A stretch of DNA of 64,000 bases from Altererythrobacter sp. ZODW24 (GTDB lineage: Bacteria > Pseudomonadota > Alphaproteobacteria > Sphingomonadales > Sphingomonadaceae): the NCBI RefSeq assembly GCF_003344885.1, contig NZ_CP031155.1, positions 434,001 to 498,000 on the forward strand, written 5' to 3'. A program made the position numbers and the translations under genes. Positions 9,186-16,952 of the stretch are shown one piece after another. Under the pieces are notes generated by a model. The model did no database searches and was not told the DNA's origin. It worked only from the letters and a program-made list of their open reading frames with translations. How positions within the stretch are numbered: position 1 is the stretch's first letter; each line of letters starts with the position of its first letter.

Positions 9186-10403
9186 ATGTCCGATATCAAG
9201 AAAGTCGTCCTTGCCTATTCCGGCGGCCTCGATACCAGCGTTATCCTCAAATGGCTTGAAGTAGAGCGCGGCTGTGAAGTCGTGACCTTCACGGCCGATC
9301 TTGGACAAGGCGAAGAGCTCGGCCCAGCTCGCGAAAAAGCGAAGATGATGGGCCTGCCGGACGAAAGCATTTATATCGAAGATCTGCGCGAAGAGTTCGT
9401 GCGCGACTATGTCTTCCCGATGATGCGCGCCAACGCTCGCTATGAAGGTGATTATCTCCTCGGCACGTCAATCGCGCGTCCATTAATTTCCAAGCGACTT
9501 GTTGAGATCGCTCACGAAACTGGCGCCGACGCCATTGCCCACGGCGCAACTGGCAAAGGGAATGATCAGGTCCGCTTTGAACTCAGCGCCTATGCGCTTG
9601 ATCCAGAAATCAAGGTGGTGGCGCCATGGCGCGAATGGGACCTCACGAGCCGGACTGCGCTCATCGCATGGGCCGAAAAACACCAGATTGCCGTTCCCAA
9701 GGATAAGCGCGGCGAAAGCCCATTCTCTACCGACGCCAATCTGCTCCACACATCATCCGAAGGTAAGGTTCTCGAAGATCCGTGGGAAGAAACCCCCGAT
9801 TATGTCTATTCGCGGACCAACAATCCTGAGGATGCACCAAATGAGCCAGAGTACATCACGGTCGATTTCGAACGCGGCGACGGTGTTGCGTTGAACGGCA
9901 AAGCTATGAGCCCTGCAGAGATGCTCGCCGCGCTCAACACACTCGGCCAGAAACATGGTATCGGCCGCCTAGACTTGGTAGAAAACCGCTTCGTCGGTAT
10001 GAAAAGCCGCGGCATGTACGAAACGCCGGGCGGCGAAATCTATGCCCGTGCGCACCGAGGTATCGAACAAATCACGCTGGACCGCGGTGCAGCGCATCTC
10101 AAAGACGAACTCATGCCGCGCTATGCCGAGATTATCTATAACGGCTTCTGGTTCTCGCCTGAGCGCGAGATGCTCCAGGCGGCGATCGACCTTTCACAAG
10201 AGCGTGTGAACGGCACCGTCCGGCTTAAGCTCTATAAGGGCAATGCTGATGTTGTAGGCCGCAAGTCGCCTGATAGCCTCTATTCTGAGCAGCACGTCAC
10301 TTTCGAAGACGATGCAGGTGCCTACGACCAGCATGATGCAGAAGGCTTCATCCGCCTCAATGCCTTGCGGTTGAAGCTACTTGGGACCCGCGACAACCGT
10401 TGA
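9186..10403 (+). CDS. argG: Argininosuccinate synthase
   Basis: Joins citrulline and aspartate with ATP in the penultimate step of arginine synthesis. The N-type ATP pyrophosphatase motif YSGGLDTS is at residues 11-18; [13 protein letters not shown] and [13 protein letters not shown] are typical of the family. The 405-residue length is standard. No terminator directly follows the stop. The first convincing one is about 570 bp downstream (10970-11004), so the transcript may carry a long 3' region or an independent RNA follows. Confidence 0.98.
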   Translation: MSDIKKVVLAYSGGLDTSVILKWLEVERGCEVVTFTADLGQGEELGPAREKAKMMGLPDESIYIEDLREEFVRDYVFPMMRANARYEGDYLLGTSIARPLISKRLVEIAHETGADAIAHGATGKGNDQVRFELSAYALDPEIKVVAPWREWDLTSRTALIAWAEKHQIAVPKDKRGESPFSTDANLLHTSSEGKVLEDPWEETPDYVYSRTNNPEDAPNEPEYITVDFERGDGVALNGKAMSPAEMLAALNTLGQKHGIGRLDLVENRFVGMKSRGMYETPGGEIYARAHRGIEQITLDRGAAHLKDELMPRYAEIIYNGFWFSPEREMLQAAIDLSQERVNGTVRLKLYKGNADVVGRKSPDSLYSEQHVTFEDDAGAYDQHDAEGFIRLNALRLKLLGTRDNR

Positions 10404-10428
10404 ACCGAGCGCCATTGCGGCGATCCGT

Positions 10429-10479
10429 TGACTTATCCACCTCCGTCCACAACCAATTCTGAGGAAAGTGGATAAGTCA
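10429..10479. repeat. 12-bp inverted repeat with DnaA-box-like arms
   Basis: The arms TGACTTATCCAC (10429-10440) and GTGGATAAGTCA (10468-10479) are perfectly complementary, with a 27-nt spacer. Each arm contains an 8/9 match to the DnaA box TTATCCACA, and the spacer contains GTCCACAA. As RNA it would form a 12-bp hairpin; as DNA it could be an inverted pair of protein-binding sites. No T-run follows, so it is not a canonical terminator. Confidence 0.6.
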
Positions 10480-10969
10480 GGGTTGCAGCGCTTGCGCGAC
10501 TCGGTTTCGCAGAGCATCTTCTCCTTATCGAAACGGGGATTGGCCCTCCGAAGAAACGGCGTAATAGCCTGATCAGAAAAGGGATTTTGGAGCCATTTCG
10601 ACACGGCAGTGAAGAGCTGCGCGATGGAGGAAAGCAAGGAAGAATGTCGTAGGTTTCGGTCTACTGACAGGACAAACCAGCCAACCGTTGAAACCGCGAA
10701 GGCGTGCAGTCGTAAGGTCGGACCCACCGGCTTGAACCTTAGGAAATGCAACGCGCAAGCAATGCAGGACTGCTTGAAGGATCAGGCAAATGGCGGATCG
10801 ATCTCGGAACTGAAAGAATGTTGAGCGAAGATCTCCGGATCGGAACGCGACAATCGGAAGGAACCGGATGCCGGCGCGAGCGCCGTGCGACATAATTATC
10901 AGCTTTCGGGCAGATGATGAAACGCCGGTTGCCAAGTCTATCTTAGGATAGCCACGCGACGGTAAGAGT

Positions 10970-11004
10970 GGGGTCGGCAGCAATGCCGGCCCCATTTCTG
11001 TTTT
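10970..11004 (+). terminator. Rho-independent terminator
   Basis: A 10-bp stem GGGGTCGGCA/TGCCGGCCCC (one G-T pair) with loop GCAA, followed by ATTTCTGTTTT. The T-run is on the plus strand only, so it ends rightward transcription from argG or from an RNA within 10404-10970. Confidence 0.75.
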
Positions 11005-11173
11005 AGCACCCGACAATGCAAATGATAGCGAATCGGGCCTTGAAATCCGCAAACTACGCCATCTCCAAACCACGCCTCTAAGCAGTCATTGCGCGACCAC
11101 TTGAGGGTATTCCGCGCCAGTCCGACTGCGAGTGCCCGTTTTAGGTTACTTTCTCCGGTATAAGCGGCCCACG

Positions 11174-11758
11174 ATGAAACGGATTAATCCTTCTCGTTCC
11201 AAGCTGGGGGCCTCACATTCGGCGATTGGCTCTGCGGCATTGGTCTTGGCGTTTATCATCGCTGTTCCGGTGAATTCGGCACTGTTTGCCCAAGATGCTG
11301 TAGTAACCGAAAGTCCGGCTTCCGAGTTTCAACAGACCTTCGCTGAGAGCTTTGAAGCATTCGAGACACTTCCTGCCGCTTCTGCGGTCGCGGCCGATGC
11401 CGTCGACATCACCACAATCACTCCGCCAATCGAAGTCGCTCCCAAGCCCGAAGTCGGCGTCCGCCGCACTCTGGGCACTGGTGTTGCTAGCTATTACGGC
11501 AAGCGTTTTGCAGGCCGGAAAACCGCTAATGGCGAGCGGTTCAATCCCCGCCATATGACCGCCGCGCATAAGACGCTGCCATTTGGCAGTAAGGTCCGCG
11601 TCACTAACCCGCGCAACGGCAAGAGCGTGATCGTCCGCATCAACGACCGCGGTCCCTTTATTCGCGGTCGCCACATCGACTTGTCACGTGCAGCTGCTGA
11701 ACGGATCGGCTTGATCCAACGCGGCCACGGCAAAGTCGAGATGGCGCTGCTCCGCTAG
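11174..11758 (+). CDS. rlpA: RlpA-family septal ring lytic transglycosylase
   Basis: A 194-residue exported protein: a basic N-terminus and hydrophobic helix (about 18-40), a linker, then a C-terminal double-psi beta-barrel domain (about 105-194). Motifs GVASYYGKRFAGRKTANGE, TAAHKTLPFG and VRINDRGPF are diagnostic of RlpA, which cleaves denuded peptidoglycan at the septum. It lacks the C-terminal SPOR domain found in E. coli RlpA, as in many alphaproteobacterial versions. The frame opens at 11132, but ATG 11174 gives the natural start. Its stop overlaps the convergent neighbour by 4 bp. Confidence 0.9.
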   Translation: MKRINPSRSKLGASHSAIGSAALVLAFIIAVPVNSALFAQDAVVTESPASEFQQTFAESFEAFETLPAASAVAADAVDITTITPPIEVAPKPEVGVRRTLGTGVASYYGKRFAGRKTANGERFNPRHMTAAHKTLPFGSKVRVTNPRNGKSVIVRINDRGPFIRGRHIDLSRAAAERIGLIQRGHGKVEMALLR

Positions 11759-12591
11759 CTTGCCAGCGGCGGAAGCAAGCTCGGCTTGCCCTGAGCGGCT
11801 ACCATCCAGGAATATGTCGCTTCAGCAACATAAGCTCTGAACTGCGTGCCATCGACAACCACTTTTTCAGCATAGCCCACGCAGGGTGCACCGTTGCCGA
11901 TCAGCAATTGCCGCGCATGAGTTTCATCCTCTGTCCCGGCTTCCGACCGTAGAAGCCTGTGCGCCAGATCGGGGCGGATCTGGATCATGCAGGCGACAGT
12001 GTAGAAGAAATTGCTGTCATTGCTTTGCCGCAAATGGTTGCGCGCTTCTTCCCGCTCCACAAACCGCGCGCGGGTTTCAGGGTCGAACGTATTCTGGTTG
12101 CTGAGCTCATAATCCGCCGCATGCTCCTCAATCGCCATCTCAAAAATCCGTCCGCGGTCGAAGGTGTTGCGGCAGATAAACGCAAATTCCGTAGTCGACT
12201 GCGGATTGCACGCCCCGTAATAGGGCGATGACCGCGCCGGCGTGGCTGTTTGGCCGTAGCACCCCGGGTTCCGCACAATGTAATTATGCAGCGCCCGTTT
12301 CGTCAGCGGATGAGCAGGCGCGCCATCAACAATCGCGGTAAGCCATTCCGGCTTCGGCAATCCGGCACAGCGCACGAACCGGTCCGCTTCGGAGCCTGTC
12401 TGGCGGTTTGCCGGGTTCTGGCCGGAGTTAGAGCGCTGCTGCGACGGCAAATCCTCAACCCGTTCGATCTCGCCCAGCACCACGATCTCCGCATCCGATG
12501 TTTCCACCGAAGCTTCCTGATCCTGAGCCATCACCGGAGCGGCCACTACTGCGGCTCCCGCCATCATCCAAGCCATCACTAACCGCTTCAT
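11755..12591 (-). CDS. Secreted protein of unknown function
   Basis: A 278-residue protein with a signal peptide (MKRLVMAWMMAGAAVVAAPVMAQ). ATG 12591 is preferred over ATG 12609 because an AAGG site lies 9-12 nt before it and it begins the signal peptide exactly. The mature part has several cysteines (VRCAGLPK, NPGCYGQ, YGACNPQS, FICRNTF, VACMIQ, APCVGY), consistent with disulphides in the periplasm. The family is not recognised. The first ~135 bp overlap the 3' end of the HTH gene in another frame; the gene is convergent with rlpA. Confidence 0.78.
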   Translation of the reverse strand: MKRLVMAWMMAGAAVVAAPVMAQDQEASVETSDAEIVVLGEIERVEDLPSQQRSNSGQNPANRQTGSEADRFVRCAGLPKPEWLTAIVDGAPAHPLTKRALHNYIVRNPGCYGQTATPARSSPYYGACNPQSTTEFAFICRNTFDRGRIFEMAIEEHAADYELSNQNTFDPETRARFVEREEARNHLRQSNDSNFFYTVACMIQIRPDLAHRLLRSEAGTEDETHARQLLIGNGAPCVGYAEKVVVDGTQFRAYVAEATYSWMVAAQGKPSLLPPLAS

Positions 12592-13699
12592 AATCACACC
12601 CTTTTTCATGCCATTCTGTGCACTGGCCAGGCATCAAAGCCTGATCCGCCTTACCCGCCGCTGAACCGTGATTACAAGCGGGCAAAGTGACACATGTTAC
12701 ACATCCATCCGGCAAATCTTCATCCACCCCCGTCAAGCTCTCGTCGGGCACCGCGTCACACACCGCATCCACATGCGCGCAGGCTGCGGCAAAATGCGCG
12801 TCCCACTCCGCGCTCGCCTCCGCTCTCGCATCCTCGGCTGCGCCCTTAACCGGATCACGCCCCAACTCGTCATATGTCTCGGCATCAGGGTGTTGCGCAG
12901 CCTCTAGCGCCTCGCTGCGTACTTCTTCGCTGATGAAATCCACCCAAGCGGTGCGCGGCACGGCCAAGGCATCCCCCAGCCCGCCCGCGCCCCGTGCAAA
13001 GGCTTTGTCGTCCTCGCTCCCGATATGCTGCACCATCCCGGTCAGATGCTCATCCGGCTCATGCCCGCCCAGCGCCGCCAGCACCTCGTCAAACCGCTCC
13101 GCCGCTTTTTCCGCCCCAGACTGACCGGCGCCGTCCTCCACCCGCGCATCGAGCCGCGCCAGATGCGCCAGCAACAATCGCGGGTCATAGCGCCGCCGCC
13201 GCGCCACCTCCTCCCCGTGATAGAACACCGGCTCGTCCACCCCCTCCAGCGCGCGGCAGGCAAGCACCGCCTCGGCATGATCGCGCGCAAGGACCAAAGC
13301 GCCCTCCCACGCCGCCGCAAAGCCAGCCTCCCGCCGCCGCGTCCGGTATGCAGTCTGCGGAGCAATCCCGACCCGCGCACAAGCCGTGCGGACATTGCCC
13401 GTGGTGGAAAGATGGTCGCAAAAGGAGACCTGACGCGCCGGAGTAAAAGCGCGGTGGTTGTTTGCTTCCGAAGCAGAAGCCAAACCCGCCGCAAAATCCT
13501 CCTGATCCTGCCGCGCCCGCCGCCGCACCGGATCATTGGGCAAACCAATATCCCGAGAAGCCGGTATCCACCCCCGCCCCGCCGAATGCGACTTTACATC
13601 GCGATCACCCTGAGCCGGTGTCGCTGCGCGACAGCTTCGCTCCCGAACGGGAATATCCGCAGGCATGGTGAAACGGTCAAAATCAGGCTGATCAGTCAT
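12455..13699 (-). CDS. HTH protein of unknown function, terminase-small-subunit-like; 3' end uncertain
   Basis: Up to 414 residues from ATG 13699; the frame runs to 13942, but that upstream part translates a hairpin block. A helix-turn-helix-like segment is at about 95-125 (TTGNVRTACARVGI, then PQTAYRTRR), like phage terminase small subunits or transposase DNA-binding domains, followed by an Ala/Arg-rich helical middle. The last ~45 codons overlap the signal-peptide region of the next gene by 137 bp and look low-complexity (GDGSGSGSFGG), so the original stop may have been lost. Codons 333-339 contain the 21-bp repeat also found at 5080. Confidence 0.62.
   Translation of the reverse strand: MTDQPDFDRFTMPADIPVRERSCRAATPAQGDRDVKSHSAGRGWIPASRDIGLPNDPVRRRARQDQEDFAAGLASASEANNHRAFTPARQVSFCDHLSTTGNVRTACARVGIAPQTAYRTRRREAGFAAAWEGALVLARDHAEAVLACRALEGVDEPVFYHGEEVARRRRYDPRLLLAHLARLDARVEDGAGQSGAEKAAERFDEVLAALGGHEPDEHLTGMVQHIGSEDDKAFARGAGGLGDALAVPRTAWVDFISEEVRSEALEAAQHPDAETYDELGRDPVKGAAEDARAEASAEWDAHFAAACAHVDAVCDAVPDESLTGVDEDLPDGCVTCVTLPACNHGSAAGKADQALMPGQCTEWHEKGCDYEAVSDGLDDGGSRSSGRSGDGSGSGSFGGNIGCGDRGAGRDRTG
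12683..12703. repeat. 21-bp repeat, copy 2
   Basis: Exact reverse complement of 5080-5100. It lies inside the frame of the HTH gene, encoding CVTCVTL, about 90 bp before the start of the secreted protein gene at 12591. In both places it precedes a gene start pointing away from it in the same relative orientation. Confidence 0.55.
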
Positions 13700-13720
13700 A
13701 ATCCAGTCTCCAAAAAGTAA

Positions 13721-13803
13721 GGACGCGGCAGCGTCCGCAAGGGCGACCGCCCGCCGCCGCTTATGCGGCGTAGCCAAGCCCGCGGATGCGGGCGCCCGGC
13801 GCC
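13721..13803. repeat. Block of five short GC-rich inverted repeats (REP-like)
   Basis: Successive hairpins: GGACGC/GCGTCC (13721-13736), GGGCG/CGCCC (13741-13752), CGCCGC/GCGGCG with TTAT loop (13755-13770), GCCCGC/GCGGGC with GGAT loop (13778-13793), and GGCGCC twice (13791-13803). It fills the gap between the divergent HTH and membrane-protein genes. I recall similar GC-rich blocks near such genes in related genomes, which suggests a dispersed repeat; copy number needs a genome search. Confidence 0.6.
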
Positions 13804-13944
13804 TGAGGCTAAAAAGGAGACTCCCAAATATACACAACGCCCTCTGTAGGACAGCACCCAGAACAACGCCCACAACAGCACCCAGAACCACACCTTGCCA
13901 TCCCGCCCCCGCCAAGGCAGTCTGCACCGATACCGGGGGCAAAA

Positions 13945-14583
13945 ATGAAAAACGAATTCGCCTATATATTCGAGCTATTCACGCTGCTGCTGGGCCTAGC
14001 CGTGGCAGAGATGCTGTCCGGCTTTTCCGGAGTGCTAAAACTGCGCGCCCGGCGCAAAGCAGGCGTCGATCCCACCGCGCATAAGGTAAAGATCGGCTGG
14101 CTGGTCCCGCTGCTCGGCCTGCTGGTGCTGGTCGATCTGGCCACGTTCTGGAGCCTGATCTGGGTCGGGCGCGGCGTAATGGATATGAATATGCTCACCA
14201 TATTCGCCGTGCTGGTGTTGATCGGCGGATATTATCTGGTCGCGACGCTGGTATTCCCGGACGAGCCGGAACTATGGCCCGATTTCGACGCCTATTACTG
14301 GCAGCAAAAACGCTTCGTGGTGCTGGCGATGGTGGTGATCAATGTCTTGGCCCAAGGCGCATTGATAGGCTTGGGCGCAATGGACGATGTTCCAACTCCC
14401 GACGAGATGATGAAATATCCGCTCTTCTTGGTGGCCTCGCAGATCGTGATGCTCAGCCTGCCCCTGATGATCTGGCTCGCCTTCTCGAAAAAGCGCTTGG
14501 TGAATATCGTCCTGATGGTGCTGATCGTGGCGGCACAGTTCTTCTACGCTTGGGCCGCGCTGGGTGTGCCGTTTTTGGAGTAA
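13945..14583 (+). CDS. Integral membrane protein of unknown function
   Basis: A 212-residue protein with about six hydrophobic helices: roughly 8-28, 51-75, 80-100, 120-142, 155-177 and 184-205. The sequence MKNEFAYIFELFTLLLGLAVAEM resembles a group of small sphingomonad membrane proteins with no assigned function. There is no recognisable transport or enzyme motif. It is divergent from the HTH gene across the hairpin block, and the low-GC cassette begins 75 bp further on, facing it. Confidence 0.75.
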   Translation: MKNEFAYIFELFTLLLGLAVAEMLSGFSGVLKLRARRKAGVDPTAHKVKIGWLVPLLGLLVLVDLATFWSLIWVGRGVMDMNMLTIFAVLVLIGGYYLVATLVFPDEPELWPDFDAYYWQQKRFVVLAMVVINVLAQGALIGLGAMDDVPTPDEMMKYPLFLVASQIVMLSLPLMIWLAFSKKRLVNIVLMVLIVAAQFFYAWAALGVPFLE

Positions 14584-14657
14584 GCGGCCATTGGGTGTTT
14601 ATATAGAGCTGGCAAGCAAGCGATCAATACGAGTCGCTCAGCTTGACCACAAGTTAC

Positions 14658-15362
14658 TCAGCTAAGGCTAGCTAGATGCGCAAAGTCGGAACTTGCCAAA
14701 CGTAAGTGCTCTCTCACTTTTTCTAAATCCGATATTCGCGCTAAATGTCGACGATTATGAGCAGACCAATCTCCGACATTCTTCAGGTGCGGTAGCGCGT
14801 TTTTCGTCTGCCTGCTAATTGAGAACTGACGCGTTGCCTTGGCCTTTTCAATTAGGAACTTGAGCGTCACCAATTCGTCGTTCACATCCGTAATTTCCTG
14901 AATGCCTCCATGCCGTTCGAAGGCTTCAATTATCAACGTTTCAGTCAGTCGCCGGATCATCACCGAGCAGGCATCAAAACAAGCATTGCTAAACGTGACA
15001 TTTATCTGCGCAACAATTTCGCGAACGTATTGGGTGGTGTCCGCGAAGAGCCCGCTATCGAGGAACTCGGTCGATGGATTGGGTCGATGTGGTCCCAAGA
15101 AAACAGATAAAGTTTCGCTAGTAGATTGTTTTGCAGAAGCTCTAATCCGAAATCCGGTTCCTGCCTTTACCGTCCGGCGGTCAGCTGACAACTTTCGATT
15201 CAATCGGCTCTTATTGACTTGCGCACTCCCAGCTGATTCCATGATTACCGCAATCTCACCAGCGGTCAGCACATCCGTATCTGCTGCAAGAACCAAGAGT
15301 GCTTTCTCTACTTCCGAATGGTCAGATTCGACAATGCGAGCGAAAGTTGAATCCTTGTCCAA
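14658..15362 (-). CDS. Accessory-cassette protein B, unknown function
   Basis: The frame is open from 15500 to the stop at 14658, but no ATG is available at the 5' end. TTG 15362, one base after the upstream gene's stop (TGA-T-TTG), would give 234 residues starting DKDSTFARIVES. The N-terminal part looks like a winged helix (LTAGEIAVIMESAG, then NKSRLNRKL). The C-terminal part (about 90-234) is all-helical with FSNACFDACSVMIRRL and KNVGDWSAHNRRHLAR, vaguely like DUF4145-type domains. Base composition is lower in GC than the surroundings. It may be a separate coupled gene or the second half of a frameshifted protein. Confidence 0.65.
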   Translation of the reverse strand: MDKDSTFARIVESDHSEVEKALLVLAADTDVLTAGEIAVIMESAGSAQVNKSRLNRKLSADRRTVKAGTGFRIRASAKQSTSETLSVFLGPHRPNPSTEFLDSGLFADTTQYVREIVAQINVTFSNACFDACSVMIRRLTETLIIEAFERHGGIQEITDVNDELVTLKFLIEKAKATRQFSISRQTKNALPHLKNVGDWSAHNRRHLARISDLEKVREHLRLASSDFAHLASLS

Positions 15363-15363
15363 A

Positions 15364-15969
15364 TCAGGAGCCCCGTGCGGTGCAATACGCCACAACCACT
15401 TTTTCAGCCTGAGAGATTTCCGTAGGATTGATTTTAATGACCTTTCCCCGCAGCTGAAGCCAATCACAATTGTTGATCCCCCGCGTGGGATTTTTATCAC
15501 TCAATCCAATCCCAGCTGACACTTTGCTGCATTCCAACGTTGTTACATCGCCAACGTTCTTAAAGTGTCGGTCCCAAAGCAAAAGTAGTGTAGCGCTCAA
15601 CACCGTGGGAGAAACGCGGCCGTATCCACTGGTCCGCTTAAATGCCTCCCAATATTTCGGATCCAAATGAACGTAAGGCGCTTCTTCGGAGGGATCAGCG
15701 CCCGCAACCAAGCTCTCTTGTGGGATGCCCAAGTCTTCGGCGAACTTTCCTACTAGCCCCGGGCTTGACTGCAAAGGCGGACCCATTGGTTCGTTCGATA
15801 CGCGCCCGCTATCCGTCTGAATTCCCGCGACGGATGGGATCGATTGTTTTGTAAGCGCCGCCATTGCCTGCAACCAAATCTGACTGTCCGCTGTGCGCGC
15901 TACTTCAACGCCATTTGCGTTGAGCACTACCTCAAGATTAGGCTCAACTGCTTCAGCATCATCTTCCAC
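15364..15969 (-). CDS. Accessory-cassette protein A, unknown function
   Basis: A 201-residue protein with a GTG start at 15967-15969, preceded on the reverse strand by CGGAG at good spacing. The N-terminal 60 residues look disordered. Residues about 90-190 look like a compact helical/winged-helix domain (HLDPKYWEAFKRTSGYGRVS, then SATLLLLWDRHF). No catalytic motif is visible. Composition is lower in GC than the neighbours and there are no close housekeeping partners. It is followed immediately by protein B in the +1 frame. No family was recognised. Confidence 0.72.
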   Translation of the reverse strand: MEDDAEAVEPNLEVVLNANGVEVARTADSQIWLQAMAALTKQSIPSVAGIQTDSGRVSNEPMGPPLQSSPGLVGKFAEDLGIPQESLVAGADPSEEAPYVHLDPKYWEAFKRTSGYGRVSPTVLSATLLLLWDRHFKNVGDVTTLECSKVSAGIGLSDKNPTRGINNCDWLQLRGKVIKINPTEISQAEKVVVAYCTARGS

Positions 15970-16178
15970 GCGACATCTCCGTAATTTCTACTAGTTGCGC
16001 ACTTAACCCCTTAGTGGTATATTTGCAATCTTAACCATCTTTTTATCCACAGAGAGGTTATTTTATCAAATGCTCCACTTAGTTGAATTTCAGGCTTACG
16101 ATCCTTCTTTATCGATCAGTCGATGCAGGTGTTGGAATATCCCCAACCTGAATTTATTCGAGTGTCTGATCTCTAGTC

Positions 16179-16559
16179 TCACCCACCCTCATACCGCATC
16201 CCAAGCCCCTTGGTGTAACCGGTCACGCGGACCTTCACGGATGCGGTCTGCGCGGATGAGGTGTTTTGCAGCACGGCGATCTCGCCTTTTACGAACACCT
16301 GTTTGAACTTCGCGCCGGGCTGCACGGTCGCAATATCATTGTCTGAGCCATAACTGCGCGCGAGCACTTTCACGGCCACGGGGCCGGTGTTTGTGCCCTT
16401 CACGGTGAAGTTCGACTTTTGCGTACCGCCCAGCAGAAACGCCTCGTCCTTCTGGATATAGACATTCGAAGAAATCGCCGCCGCCGCGCTGATGCCCGTG
16501 ACCGCCAGAACCGCTGCGCCCAGAATGCCGCCAGCGCCAATCATGTGTTTCGTCTGCAT
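16179..16559 (-). CDS. Small secreted protein of unknown function
   Basis: A 126-residue protein with a signal peptide/hydrophobic helix at about 5-30 (MIGAGGILGAAVLAVTGISAAAA). ATG 16559 is preceded by AAGGA, which decides the start over the ATG at 16589. The mature part is beta-like (NFTVKGTNTGPVAVKVLARS, then VKVRVTGYTKG), as in small envelope beta-sandwich proteins. No family is recognised. It is first of three small exported-protein genes on this strand when read from the cassette side. Confidence 0.72.
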   Translation of the reverse strand: MQTKHMIGAGGILGAAVLAVTGISAAAAISSNVYIQKDEAFLLGGTQKSNFTVKGTNTGPVAVKVLARSYGSDNDIATVQPGAKFKQVFVKGEIAVLQNTSSAQTASVKVRVTGYTKGLGMRYEGG

Positions 16560-16632
16560 ATCCTTAACTCCCGTAATCCGGCGGATCATCCCGCCTGACA
16601 GGAGATACGGAGCATGCGCCCTGAAAGATGCG

Positions 16633-16932
16633 TTAGCCCGGAATGGAGATACCGTTGACCTGGGCGCAGGAGCGGGTGACCTTCATCACCTTTTCCTTAT
16701 CCGCGCCGAACACATCGGTCACTTCGAGGCCGCTTTTCTCCAGCTCGTTCACCATGCAGGTGCACAGCGCGTTGCCCTTGTCCGGCGAGGGGGCCATGCG
16801 GCCGAACTGGCGTTCGCATTTGGCAACAGTCGCCGCCTTCGCCTCTTCCGGAGTAGCCGGCCCGCAGCCTGCGAGGCCGAGTGCCAGCAGCGGCGCCAGC
16901 AGCGGCGCGGCAAGGATGGTGCGTGTAATCAT
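16633..16932 (-). CDS. Small lipoprotein with CxC motif
   Basis: A 99-residue predicted lipoprotein: MITRTILAAPLLAPLLALGLAGC ends in a lipobox cysteine at residue 23. The mature region carries KCERQF, then CTCMVNELEKSG and a final SCAQVNG. The same spacing of Cys...CxCM...Cys occurs in the adjacent gene, so the two are tandem paralogues. The frame is open upstream to 17073, but ATG 16932 gives the signal peptide. Function unknown; a disulphide-stabilised helical mini-protein is likely. Confidence 0.78.
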   Translation of the reverse strand: MITRTILAAPLLAPLLALGLAGCGPATPEEAKAATVAKCERQFGRMAPSPDKGNALCTCMVNELEKSGLEVTDVFGADKEKVMKVTRSCAQVNGISIPG

Positions 16933-16952
16933 CGGAAAACCCCTGAATACTG

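Larger units (their letters stand above)
10404..11173. other. 770-bp intergenic region with inverted repeat, hairpins and terminator
   Basis: No convincing protein gene: the open frames on both strands look like random-composition translations. It holds a perfect 12-bp inverted repeat (10429-10440 and 10468-10479), a 5-bp stem with CGAG loop at 10872-10885, and a terminator at 10970-11004. Several other short self-complementary pieces lie between. This fits a long 3' region of argG or one or more small RNAs read rightwards. RNase P RNA and tmRNA signatures were looked for and not found. Confidence 0.6.

Noticed and set aside
10609-10824. 71-codon forward open frame in the same region
   Set aside because: Although a GGAGG lies near, it is downstream of the start, and the peptide looks non-coding; region better explained by RNA structure.
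10440-11004. RNase P RNA or tmRNA gene
   Set aside because: Conserved RNase P and tmRNA core sequences are not present.
10573-11073. 166-codon reverse-strand open frame in the argG-downstream region
   Set aside because: Arg/Leu/Ser-rich random-like translation, crosses the terminator at 10970-11004, no ribosome binding site.
12991-13450. Several forward-strand frames opposite the HTH gene
   Set aside because: Pro/Arg/Ala-rich mirror translations of a very GC-rich gene, without ribosome binding sites.
13700-13942. N-terminal extension of the HTH gene to 13942
   Set aside because: Would translate the hairpin block and promoter region; ATG 13699 is more natural and leaves room for the divergent gene's signals.
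16070-16306. 78-codon frame between the cassette and the small secreted protein
   Set aside because: Runs into the reverse-strand gene at 16179 and has an unlikely Arg/Ser/Cys-rich composition.
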